From positions 1 to 23,038 of the forward strand of contig DASXCV010000409.1 in the NCBI GenBank assembly GCA_036491015.1: 23,038 nucleotides of DNA, in the 5' to 3' direction. The stretch comes from JAICJR01 sp036491015. Its GTDB lineage: Bacteria > Actinomycetota > Thermoleophilia > Solirubrobacterales > Thermoleophilaceae. Below the pieces are notes generated by a model. That model made no database searches and was not told the DNA's origin. It was given only the letters and a program-made list of their open reading frames with translations. Shown piece by piece: positions 15,486 to 21,722 of the stretch. Positions within the stretch are counted from its first letter, which is position 1; each line of letters starts with the position of its first letter. The translations under genes were made by a program, and so were the position numbers.

Positions 15486-16415
15486 ATGGGCCTGGTTGTG
15501 GTCGGATCGATCGCGTTCGACGCGGTGAAGACGCCGTTCGGCGAGCGGGAGAAGATGCTCGGCGGTTCCGCCGTGCACTTCTCGCTGGCCGCGAGCTTCT
15601 TCACCGACGTGCGCGTGGTCGGGCCGGTGGGCGACGACTTCGGCGAGGCCGAGTACGAGGTGCTCCGCGCGCGCGGCGTGAACACCGACGACGTCGAGCA
15701 CGTGCCCGGCGGCGACACCTTCTTCTGGAAGGGCGAGTACGGCTGGGACCTGAACGACCGCGAGACGCTCGCCACCGAGCTCGGCGTGTTCGGGGACTTC
15801 GAGCCGAAGCTGTCCGACGCGTCGAAGGAGAGCGAGATGCTCTTCCTCGCCAACATCCAGCCCGACCTGCAGCGCAAGGTGCGCGGCATCTGCGAGGGCG
15901 CGAAGCTGGCCGGGCTCGACTCGATGAACCTCTGGATCGACGTCGCGCGCGACGCGCTCGTGGCGGCGATCGCCGAGGTCGATCTGCTGTTCATGAACGA
16001 CGCCGAGATCCGCCAGCTCACCGAGCAGCCGAACATCGTGCGCGGCGCGCGCGCCGTGATGGAGATGGGGCCGCGCGTGATCGTCGCGAAGCAGGGCGAG
16101 TACGGTGCGTCGCTGTTCACGGGCGAGGACTTCTTCGCGCTGCCCGCCTACCCGCTCGAGGACGTGTTCGACCCCACGGGTGCGGGCGACTCGTTCGCCG
16201 GCGGCTTCCTCGGCTACCTCGCGGCGCAGGGCCCGGACGCGGCCCAGGACGACGCCGAGCTACGCCGCGCGATGACCTACGGCTCGGTGCTCGGATCGTT
16301 CTGCGTCGAGGAGTTCGGCACCGAGCGCGTTAGCCGCCTGACGCGCGAGGAGATCGACGAGCGCTACGAGCGCTTCCGCCACATCACGGCGATCGAGGGC
16401 ATCCCCACCGCCTAG
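15486..16415 (+). CDS. PfkB-family kinase
   Basis: 309 residues, typical of ribokinase/PfkB kinases. LVVVGSIAFDAV opens the fold, EKMLGGSAVHFSLAAS (23-37) carries the substrate-binding GGS loop, and FDPTGAGDSFAGGFLGYLA (228-246) is PfkB signature 2 with catalytic base Asp235 and the anion hole GAGD. ARGVNTDDVEHV and VIVAKQGEYGASLF are also usual. It starts 18 bases after the oxidoreductase, so it is probably the last gene of the operon. The substrate, a sugar or nucleoside or a hydroxylated product of the pathway, cannot be read from sequence. No Shine-Dalgarno is evident. The family call is firm. Confidence 0.93.
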   Translation: MGLVVVGSIAFDAVKTPFGEREKMLGGSAVHFSLAASFFTDVRVVGPVGDDFGEAEYEVLRARGVNTDDVEHVPGGDTFFWKGEYGWDLNDRETLATELGVFGDFEPKLSDASKESEMLFLANIQPDLQRKVRGICEGAKLAGLDSMNLWIDVARDALVAAIAEVDLLFMNDAEIRQLTEQPNIVRGARAVMEMGPRVIVAKQGEYGASLFTGEDFFALPAYPLEDVFDPTGAGDSFAGGFLGYLAAQGPDAAQDDAELRRAMTYGSVLGSFCVEEFGTERVSRLTREEIDERYERFRHITAIEGIPTA

Positions 16416-16451
16416 GTCCGCGCCCTGACGAGTGCCTCTTGCAACGACGGG

Positions 16452-16457
16452 TACGAT
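16452..16457 (+). promoter_or_regulatory. -10 box for a leaderless small membrane protein
   Basis: TACGAT is followed by six bases and then the ATG at 16464, so transcription is predicted to start at the first base of the start codon. No Shine-Dalgarno is present. Confidence 0.45.
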
Positions 16458-16463
16458 GCTTGC

Positions 16464-16733
16464 ATGTCCTCGGGGGCGTGGATGCTCATCTGGATGATGC
16501 TGGTGCTGAAGATCCCGGTCGGGGCGCTCTTGTACATCGTGTACTGGGCGAGCCGGGAGGAGGTCGAGCCGGAGCACGACTCGGACGGCGGCGGCAACGA
16601 CCGCCACCCGCACCGTCCCTCGCACCGCCCGCGTCCGCGCCCGCCGCGCCGCGGCCCGCACGCGGACCCGCCGCCCCAGTCTCCGCAGCGCGTTCGCGCA
16701 CGCGGCAAGCGCCTCTCTCCGTCGCACGACTGA
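16464..16733 (+). CDS. Small single-span membrane protein with basic Pro-rich tail
   Basis: 89 residues. One hydrophobic helix at about 6-28 (WMLIWMMLVLKIPVGALLYIVYW) is followed by an acidic patch (EEVEPEHDSDGGG) and a tail rich in His, Arg and Pro. The tail is low complexity and may bind nucleic acid, metal or phosphate head groups, but nothing specific can be claimed. I do not recognise a family. The ATG is supported by the TACGAT box six bases upstream. It sits between the PfkB gene and another small membrane protein on the same strand. Function unknown. Confidence 0.6.
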   Translation: MSSGAWMLIWMMLVLKIPVGALLYIVYWASREEVEPEHDSDGGGNDRHPHRPSHRPRPRPPRRGPHADPPPQSPQRVRARGKRLSPSHD

Positions 16734-16758
16734 GTCCTCCGGTAACCTGCCGCGCGTC

Positions 16759-17013
16759 GTGATCGTCACCGCGGGGTTCGACTACTTCTTCGTGACCGGC
16801 CTTCTGTCGGTCGCGTTCGCGCTGATCATCTCCCTGTTCGGGCTGATGCACAGCAAGTTCCCGGGCAAGTCGATGGGACTGCTGATGGTCCTCTCCGTCT
16901 GCCTCTTCATCGCCGGCATCGTGGGTGCCGCGGTGGGCTCGAAGTACAAGGCCGGCGAGCGGCACGGTGCCCCCAAGGGCAGCGAGTCGGTGGCCGGCCA
17001 CAAGGGCAGCTAG
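16759..17013 (+). CDS. Small two-span membrane protein
   Basis: 84 residues from a GTG start. Two hydrophobic helices are visible: about 10-30 (FVTGLLSVAFALIISLFGLM) and about 39-60 (MGLLMVLSVCLFIAGIVGAAVG). A short cationic tail (KYKAGERHGAPKGSESVAGHKGS) follows. A TAACCT box at 16743-16748 ends 10 bases before the GTG, so the leader would be only three or four bases. The gene is 64 bases upstream of citrate synthase and may share its transcript. I do not recognise the family; function unknown. Confidence 0.65.
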   Translation: MIVTAGFDYFFVTGLLSVAFALIISLFGLMHSKFPGKSMGLLMVLSVCLFIAGIVGAAVGSKYKAGERHGAPKGSESVAGHKGS

Positions 17014-17039
17014 AACCGTTCTCGCCGGCATTCGCAACA

Positions 17040-17062
17040 ATCTGATCTCTAGGAGATCGGAT
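17040..17062. promoter_or_regulatory. 23-bp palindrome in the citrate synthase leader
   Basis: Arms ATCTGATCTC (17040-17049) and GAGATCGGAT (17053-17062) pair at nine of ten positions across a TAG spacer. The element ends four bases before the citrate synthase Shine-Dalgarno (AGGAGA 17067-17072). It could be a dimeric repressor site or an RNA hairpin that controls access to the ribosome binding site. The right side also contains AGGAG at 17051-17055, a decoy copy of the Shine-Dalgarno. Confidence 0.55.
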
Positions 17063-17076
17063 TGACAGGAGACGCC

Positions 17077-18411
17077 ATGCCAGAAGAGCCCACACATGAG
17101 ACGAGCGGCGATGGCGGCGTAGCCACCGCCCGAGACACGCTCTCGGTCACGGACAACCGCACCGGCCAGAGCTACGAGCTCGAGGTGACCAACGGGACCA
17201 TCCGCGCGATGGACCTCCGCGGGATCAAGGTCGACGAGGACGACTTCGGTCTCATGAGCTTCGACCCGGCGTTCACCAACACGGCCGCCTGCGAAAGCGA
17301 GATCACCTACATCGACGGTGAGGCCGGGATCCTCGAGTACCGCGGCTACGCGATCGAGGACCTCTGCAGCGAGGCCACCTACCTCGAGGTCGCCTACCTG
17401 TTGATCCACGGCGAGCTGCCCACGCGCGAGGAGCTCGACCAGTGGGTTCACGAGATCACCCACCACACCTACGTCCACGAGAACGTGAAGAAGTTCGTCG
17501 AGGGCTTCCGCCACGACGCGCACCCGATGGGGATGCTCGTGGGCGCGGTCGGCGCGCTCTCCACCTTCTATCCGGACGCGAAGCACATCAACGATCCCGA
17601 GGAGCGGCACATGGCCGCCGTCCGCCTGATCGCGAAGATGCCGACGCTCGCCGCCTTCGCCTACCGGCACCAGCTCGGCCTTCCGTACGTCTATCCGGAC
17701 AACGACCTGAGCTACCCGGGCGACTTCCTCTCGATGATGTACAAGATGACCGAGGTTCGCTACGAGCCGGACCCGCGGCTCGAGCGCGCACTCGACGTGC
17801 TCTGGATCCTGCATGCGGACCACGAGCAGAACTGCTCGACCAGCGCGGTGCGCGGCGTCGGCTCGTCAGAGGTGGACCCCTACTCGGCGGCGGCGGCCGG
17901 CGTGGCCGCGCTGTACGGGCCGCTCCACGGCGGCGCCAACGAGGCGGCGCTCAAGATGCTCGACCGCATCGGCAGCGTGGAGAACATCCCGGCCTTCCTG
18001 GAGGGCGTGAAGAAGCGCGAGGAGAAGCTGATGGGCTTCGGCCACCGCGTGTACAAGAACTACGACCCGCGCGCCCGCATCATCAAGAAGAACGTGGAAG
18101 AGGTGTTCGAGGTCACGGGCATGAACCCGAAGCTCGAGATCGCCGTCGAGCTGGAGAAGCGGGCGCTGGACGACGAGTTCTTCCACGAGCGCAAGCTCTA
18201 CCCGAACGTCGACTTCTACTCGGGCCTGATCTACGAGGCGCTCGGGCTGCCCTACGACATGTTCACCGTGATGTTCGCGATCCCGCGCACGTCCGGCTGG
18301 GTGGCCCAGTGGCTCGAGATGGTCGAGGACGAGGACACGAAGATCGCGCGCCCACGCCAGGTGTACACCGGGCAGCGAGAGCGCGAGTTCGTGCCGATGG
18401 AGCAGAGGTAG
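17077..18411 (+). CDS. gltA: Citrate synthase
   Basis: 444 residues, type II-like citrate synthase. It condenses acetyl-CoA with oxaloacetate, the entry step of the TCA cycle. The catalytic triad is visible: LYGPLHGGANEAAL (His284), MGFGHRVYKNYDPRA (His323) and YPNVDFYSGLIYEALG (Asp379). ITYIDGEAGILEYRGYAIEDL (77-96) is the usual N-domain strand pair, and RTSGWVAQWLE the C-terminal signature. The ATG at 17077 is chosen over an in-frame TTG at 17062 because AGGAGA lies five bases upstream. The first 40 residues are a poorly conserved acidic extension. The palindrome at 17040-17062 precedes it. It converges on a 3-hydroxyacyl-CoA dehydrogenase across a repeat tract. Confidence 0.97.
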   Translation: MPEEPTHETSGDGGVATARDTLSVTDNRTGQSYELEVTNGTIRAMDLRGIKVDEDDFGLMSFDPAFTNTAACESEITYIDGEAGILEYRGYAIEDLCSEATYLEVAYLLIHGELPTREELDQWVHEITHHTYVHENVKKFVEGFRHDAHPMGMLVGAVGALSTFYPDAKHINDPEERHMAAVRLIAKMPTLAAFAYRHQLGLPYVYPDNDLSYPGDFLSMMYKMTEVRYEPDPRLERALDVLWILHADHEQNCSTSAVRGVGSSEVDPYSAAAAGVAALYGPLHGGANEAALKMLDRIGSVENIPAFLEGVKKREEKLMGFGHRVYKNYDPRARIIKKNVEEVFEVTGMNPKLEIAVELEKRALDDEFFHERKLYPNVDFYSGLIYEALGLPYDMFTVMFAIPRTSGWVAQWLEMVEDEDTKIARPRQVYTGQREREFVPMEQR

Positions 18412-18436
18412 GGGGTAGGGAGTAGGGGGTAGGGGG
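18411..18436 (+). repeat. G-quadruplex-like GTAGGGG heptad tract
   Basis: Four G-runs (GGGGG, GGG, GGGGG, GGGGG) are separated by TA, AGTA and TA, which meets the G3+N1-7 rule for an intramolecular G-quadruplex. The period is seven bases (GTAGGGG with one GTAGGGA), starting at the citrate synthase stop codon. The G-rich strand is the citrate synthase mRNA strand, so a structure here could stop or slow transcription. Confidence 0.7.
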
Positions 18437-18458
18437 TCAGGGCGTGGCCCTATGACCT
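18433..18458 (+). terminator. Possible hairpin between convergent genes
   Basis: GGTCAGGGC can pair with GCCCTATGACC across a GTG loop, with a two-base AT bulge. It lies between the G-rich and the CCTATGA repeats, after the citrate synthase stop. With no U-run it is not a textbook intrinsic terminator, but its place between two converging genes suits transcription termination. Confidence 0.35.
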
Positions 18459-18481
18459 ATGACCTATGACCTATGACCTAT
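18449..18481. repeat. CCTATGA heptanucleotide tandem repeat
   Basis: Four identical CCTATGA units at 18449-18476 are followed by a partial CCTAT. The period, seven bases, equals that of the GTAGGGG tract just upstream. Perfect copies point to recent slippage. It ends 11 bases before the stop of the minus-strand dehydrogenase. Confidence 0.85.
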
Positions 18482-18492
18482 CCCCCGCCGTT

Positions 18493-19341
18493 CTAACCCG
18501 CGTAGTCGTAGAAGCCTCTGCCGGACTTGCGGCCCAGTAGCCCGGCTTCGACCATCCGGTTGAGCACGGCGGGGGCGACGGCGGCCGGGTCGCGGAACTC
18601 CTCGTAGAGGGACTCGGCCACGGCCTGGAGGGTGTCGAGCCCGATCAGGTCTGACAGCGCGAGCGGCCCCATCGGATGCGCGCAGCCGAGCACCATGCCG
18701 TTGTCGATGTCCTCCTTGGAGGCGAAGCCCGACTCGAACATGCGGATGCCGGACAACAGGTACGGGATGAGCAGCGCGTTCACCACGAAGCCGGCGCGGT
18801 CCTGCGAGTCGATGCACGTCTTGCCGAGCGTCTCCTCCGCGAAGCCGCGGGCGCGCTCGACCGTGTCCTCCGAGGTCATGATCGAGCGCACCAGCTCGAC
18901 CAGCTTGAGCACCGGCACCGGGTTGAAGAAGTGCAGGCCGAGCACGCGCTCGGGCTTGGTGGTCTCCGCCGCGAGCTTCATGATCGGCACCGAGGAGGTG
19001 TTGCTCGCGAGGAACTCGGCGCCGGGCAGGATGCGGTCGAGCTCGCGGAAGACCTCGCGCTTGGCGGGCTCCGACTCGTAGATCGCCTCGATCGCGGCGT
19101 CCGACCCGGCGGCGTCCTCGAGCGACGCGCTGTACGCCACCCGCTCGCTCGCGGCCGCGCGCTCCGCGTCGTCGATCTTGCCGGCGCGCAGGCCGCGGTC
19201 GAGCGAGCGCTCGATGCGCTCGCGGGCGCCGGCCACGCGCTCGTCGTCGGCCTCGACCACGGTCACGTCGAGCCCGGCGCGCGCGCACACCTCCGAGATG
19301 CCCGAGCCCATCAGGCCGCCGCCGATCACGGTTACTCGCAT
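18493..19341 (-). CDS. 3-hydroxyacyl-CoA (3-hydroxybutyryl-CoA) dehydrogenase
   Basis: 282 residues, the size of stand-alone short-chain 3-hydroxyacyl-CoA dehydrogenases (PaaH/Hbd/FadB2 type). It interconverts 3-hydroxyacyl-CoA and 3-oxoacyl-CoA with NAD(H). VTVIGGGLMGSGI gives the Rossmann GxGxxG (7-14), SNTSS (113-117) the substrate Ser, and LGLHFFNPVPVLKLVEL (135-150) the catalytic His137. GFVVNALLIPYL and AHPMGPLALSDLIGLDT mark the C-terminal dimer domain. AAAGGAGAA lies about eight bases before the ATG, a strong Shine-Dalgarno. The gene is divergent from moaA across 63 bases, and the moaA promoter falls in its leader region. It may serve beta-oxidation, PHB or phenylacetate metabolism; context does not decide. 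Confidence 0.95.
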   Translation of the reverse strand: MRVTVIGGGLMGSGISEVCARAGLDVTVVEADDERVAGARERIERSLDRGLRAGKIDDAERAAASERVAYSASLEDAAGSDAAIEAIYESEPAKREVFRELDRILPGAEFLASNTSSVPIMKLAAETTKPERVLGLHFFNPVPVLKLVELVRSIMTSEDTVERARGFAEETLGKTCIDSQDRAGFVVNALLIPYLLSGIRMFESGFASKEDIDNGMVLGCAHPMGPLALSDLIGLDTLQAVAESLYEEFRDPAAVAPAVLNRMVEAGLLGRKSGRGFYDYAG

Positions 19342-19369
19342 GAGGCTTTCTCCTTTCCCAGTCGTCTGC

Positions 19370-19398
19370 GTGACTTGGATTCTGGCTACAGCTAACCT
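19370..19398 (+). promoter_or_regulatory. moaA promoter, leaderless
   Basis: GTGACT (19370-19375) and TAACCT (19393-19398) are 17 bases apart. Six bases separate TAACCT from the ATG at 19405, so the transcript should begin at the start codon. No Shine-Dalgarno precedes moaA. Confidence 0.5.
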
Positions 19399-19404
19399 GA
19401 AGTC

Positions 19405-20394
19405 ATGGAGCCGCTAGTCGACGGCCATGGCCGGCGTATCTCCGACCTTCGGGTTTCGGTGACCGACCGCTGCAACTTCCGCTGCCAGTACTGCATGCCG
19501 GCGGACGGCCTGCCGTGGCTCGAACGCTCGGAGGTGCTCACCTTCGAGGAGATCGAGCGCGTGGTGCGCGTGATGGTCGGGGTCGGCATCGAGGACGTGC
19601 GCCTGACGGGCGGCGAGCCGCTCGTGCGGCGCGAGTTCCCGCGCCTCGTGTCGATGCTGTCGGTGATCGAAGGCCTCGAAGACCTGTCGCTCACCACCAA
19701 CGGCTACCTGCTCGAGCGCGACGCCGCGGCGCTCGTGGAGGCCGGCATCAACCGCGTGAACGTCTCGATCGACTCGCTGGCGCGCGACCGCTTCTTCCAG
19801 ATCACGCGACGCGACTCGCTCGCCCAGGTGCTGCGCGGGCTCGACGCCCTCGCACGGCACCCCGAGGTGCACCCGATCAAGGTGAACGCCGTGGCGATGC
19901 GCGGCTTCACGGAGGAGGAGGCGATCCCGTTCGCGGAGTTCGCCCGCACCACTGCGTTCCAGGTGCGCTTCATCGAGTTCATGCCGCTCGACGCGGACCA
20001 GGCCTGGACGCCGGACCAGGTGCTCACCGGCGAGGAGCTGCGCCAGATCATCCACGCCGCCTTCCCGCTCGAGGAGCAGCCGCGCGAGCCGTCCGCCACC
20101 GCGCGGGTGTTCCGCTTCGCAGACGGCAAGGGCGAGATCGGCTTCATCAACCCGGTGTCCGAGCCGTTCTGCTCTGACTGCAACCGCGTGCGCATCACCG
20201 CCGAGGGCAAGCTGCGCACCTGCCTCTTCTCGATGCACGAGACCGACCTGCGCGGGCCGCTGCGCTCCGGGGCCTCAGACTCGGAGCTGGTCGAGATCAT
20301 CCGCGACGCGGTGTGGCGCAAGGAGCTCAAGCACCACGTGGGCGAGCGCGGGTTCCGGCAGCCGTCGCGCACGATGAGCGCCATCGGCGGTTGA
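19405..20394 (+). CDS. moaA: GTP 3',8-cyclase (molybdopterin biosynthesis)
   Basis: 329-residue radical SAM enzyme that, with MoaC, turns GTP into cyclic pyranopterin, the first step of molybdenum cofactor synthesis. VTDRCNFRCQYCMP holds the SAM cluster cysteines 23, 27 and 30. LTGGEPLVR is the radical SAM GGE motif. The second 4Fe-4S cluster that binds GTP is formed by Cys256, Cys259 and Cys273 (FCSDCNRVRITAEGKLRTC). The protein ends in the conserved Gly-Gly (SAIGG) that is needed for activity in MoaA. It is probably translated from a leaderless message and overlaps the next gene (TTGA). No other mo-genes are in the window. Confidence 0.97.
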   Translation: MEPLVDGHGRRISDLRVSVTDRCNFRCQYCMPADGLPWLERSEVLTFEEIERVVRVMVGVGIEDVRLTGGEPLVRREFPRLVSMLSVIEGLEDLSLTTNGYLLERDAAALVEAGINRVNVSIDSLARDRFFQITRRDSLAQVLRGLDALARHPEVHPIKVNAVAMRGFTEEEAIPFAEFARTTAFQVRFIEFMPLDADQAWTPDQVLTGEELRQIIHAAFPLEEQPREPSATARVFRFADGKGEIGFINPVSEPFCSDCNRVRITAEGKLRTCLFSMHETDLRGPLRSGASDSELVEIIRDAVWRKELKHHVGERGFRQPSRTMSAIGG

Positions 20395-20729
20395 GGTCGT
20401 ACCGCCTGGTCGTTCGCTCCGGGGCACGGGTGGAGCGAACGAAGCTCGACTCGCTTGACGCCGCGCTCGAGTCGCTCGAGGCCAGCGCGCGCGAGCTCTC
20501 GGACGGCGCGGACGCGAAGACGATCGACGCGAAGCTGCGCAAGTTCGACCCGATCCAGCAGGTGATCGCGCGGCTCGAGCTGACCGGTCCGGCGCGGCTG
20601 CGCGCGGGCGTGGACGTGCGCGGGGACGGCTCGATGGAGAGCTACACCGGACGCACGCGGCGGCAGCTGATCGAGCAGCAGGACGGCGAGTCGGCGCTCG
20701 AAGCGCTGCGCCGGGAGCTAGGCGGCTGA
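20391..20729 (+). CDS. Small conserved-looking protein coupled to moaA
   Basis: 112 residues if it begins at the TTG (20391) that overlaps the moaA stop codon; a GTG at 20430 would give a version 13 residues shorter. The first strand (LRSYRLVVRSGARVERTK) leads to a helix (LDSLDAALESLEASARELSD), then DPIQQVIARLELTGP, a short beta pair and YTGRTRRQLIEQQDGESALEALRREL. It looks like a compact soluble alpha/beta protein. I do not recognise a named family. Translational coupling suggests expression with MoaA, though a role in molybdopterin synthesis is not shown. It ends one base before the converging small membrane protein gene. Confidence 0.7.
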   Translation: MRSYRLVVRSGARVERTKLDSLDAALESLEASARELSDGADAKTIDAKLRKFDPIQQVIARLELTGPARLRAGVDVRGDGSMESYTGRTRRQLIEQQDGESALEALRRELGG

Positions 20730-20730
20730 G

Positions 20731-20916
20731 CTAACCCTGGCCCTTGCGGCGCCGCTCGAGCTCCGCGACATACGGCGCCGCGGTGGCGCCCACCGAGCCA
20801 ACGAGCGCGCCCACCGCCATCAGCACGGCGCCGAGCGCCTGGCCGCGCGCGAACAGCTCCCACGCTCCCTGAGCGGTGAGCAACACCGACGTGACTGCGA
20901 CGAGCGGTCCAAACAT
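20731..20916 (-). CDS. Small two-span membrane protein
   Basis: 61 residues starting at ATG 20916: MFGPLVAVTSVLLTAQGAWELF is the first hydrophobic helix, AVLMAVGALVGSVGATAAPYV the second, and ELERRRKGQG the basic tail, which would be cytoplasmic. The frame stays open upstream, but that part is Arg- and Ser-rich and unlikely to be coding. No Shine-Dalgarno is visible on this strand before the ATG. A perfect palindrome (20925-20938) lies just upstream. I do not recognise a family; function unknown. Confidence 0.55.
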   Translation of the reverse strand: MFGPLVAVTSVLLTAQGAWELFARGQALGAVLMAVGALVGSVGATAAPYVAELERRRKGQG

Positions 20917-20924
20917 TGGAGGGT

Positions 20925-20938
20925 GTCGAGCGCTCGAC
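20925..20938. promoter_or_regulatory. 14-bp perfect palindrome upstream of the small membrane protein
   Basis: GTCGAGCGCTCGAC reads the same on both strands and lies eight bases upstream of the minus-strand ATG at 20916. It may be an operator or part of an RNA stem. The rest of 20939-21056 shows only the short leader of the SRPBCC gene. Confidence 0.35.
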
Positions 20939-21056
20939 GGGCCAGCCTTAGCGCTCCCCACCAGTACACACCCGCGGCTGCGCCCGGTCAACCCCCTCAT
21001 CCGGGCGACCCGGCACGGCCCCGCCCCTCTGGTTAGGCTTGCGTCCGAGGAGAGAC

Positions 21057-21398
21057 ATGCCGTCGTTTGCAGACACAGGCCGCAGCGCCGCGCCGGCTGA
21101 GGAATTGTGGAAGCTGCTGGGGGACCCGGCTCGCTTCCCCGAATGGTGGGCCGGTCATCCCGACTTCCCACTGCCTCAACTGGCGCAGTCCGCTCAGGAC
21201 GGCCGGCGCGTTGTGATCGCGTGCCGGGTTTCCGACCTGCGCTTCGAGTGGCGGCTCGAGCCCGAGGCCGACGGCACCCGCATCGACGTGCTCGTGGATG
21301 TGCCCGAGCGGGAGGCGACCCGGCTCGACGAGCAGCGCGACATGATCAGGCGCTCGCTCGAGCAGCTGGCGGAAGTGGCAGCCGCAACGCCGCTATAA
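21057..21398 (+). CDS. SRPBCC (polyketide cyclase/START-like) protein
   Basis: 113 residues. FADTGRSAAPAEELWKLLGDPARFPEWWAGHPDF is the usual opening of SRPBCC proteins: a strand, then a helix with W-x-L-L-x-D-P-x-x-x-P-x-W. Strands RRVVIACRVSDLRFEWRLEPEADGTRIDVLVDVPE follow, then a long C-terminal helix (LDEQRDMIRRSLEQLAEVAA) that lines the ligand cavity. It probably binds a small hydrophobic ligand. The ATG at 21057 is chosen because GAGGAGAG lies about four bases upstream, over an in-frame TTG at 21039. The stop overlaps the -10 box of the next gene. Confidence 0.8.
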   Translation: MPSFADTGRSAAPAEELWKLLGDPARFPEWWAGHPDFPLPQLAQSAQDGRRVVIACRVSDLRFEWRLEPEADGTRIDVLVDVPEREATRLDEQRDMIRRSLEQLAEVAAATPL

Positions 21399-21399
21399 C
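21394..21399 (+). promoter_or_regulatory. -10 box for a leaderless transcript of the 98-residue protein
   Basis: TATAAC is followed by seven bases and the ATG at 21407. It overlaps the TAA stop of the SRPBCC gene. No Shine-Dalgarno precedes the ATG. The final C departs from TANNNT. Confidence 0.4.
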
Positions 21400-21406
21400 G
21401 GGACGC

Positions 21407-21703
21407 ATGGACGACCGCTGGCTCGTGAAGCTGCCGCCCGACGCGCAGCCGCCATACAACGTGTTCGTGAACGGCGTGCCCCAGTCCGAGGGCACCGACT
21501 ACACCGTGCAGAAGGGTCACCTGGTTTTCACCAAGCCGCTCGCCAAGGAGGGTCGCCTCGGCTTCTGGCGCTGGCTCATGATGTTCCTGGCAATCGCGGG
21601 TACCTACCGCAGGAACGACTCGGTTGATGTTCAATACACGTCGCAGGGTGTGACGCGAGTGGCTACTGGGCTGGATATCGAGGGTCCCGACCGCAGCGCG
21701 TGA
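21407..21703 (+). CDS. 98-residue protein of unknown function
   Basis: The sequence begins MDDRWLVKLPPDAQPPYNVFVNGVPQSEGTDYTV, a beta-hairpin-like segment with the VNG...EGTDYTV pattern found in many beta-sandwich display and phage-type proteins. It continues HLVFTKPLAKEGRLGFWRWLMMFLAIAGTYRRND, whose central part is hydrophobic enough (WRWLMMFLAIAG) to touch a membrane, and ends DVQYTSQGVTRVATGLDIEGPD. Base usage matches the neighbours. The ATG is placed by the TATAAC box seven bases upstream. I recall similar proteins in Solirubrobacterales but cannot name a family; function unknown. Confidence 0.65.
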   Translation: MDDRWLVKLPPDAQPPYNVFVNGVPQSEGTDYTVQKGHLVFTKPLAKEGRLGFWRWLMMFLAIAGTYRRNDSVDVQYTSQGVTRVATGLDIEGPDRSA

Positions 21704-21722
21704 CCTACGCTTCGGTGCTGTT

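Noticed and set aside
13037..16333. Uninterrupted 1098-codon plus-strand frame spanning two genes
   Set aside because: It is a frame shadow of the FAD-GcvT and PfkB genes; the product is an Arg/Ala/Gly-rich low-complexity string with no motifs, as expected from GC-rich codon bias.
18449..18481. CRISPR array
   Set aside because: The units are seven bases, contiguous and without spacers, so this is a simple tandem repeat.
21194..21634. Minus-strand 146-codon frame opposite the SRPBCC and 98-residue genes
   Set aside because: No motif or start signal, Ser/Arg/His-rich, and the plus-strand genes have better starts and protein-like sequence.
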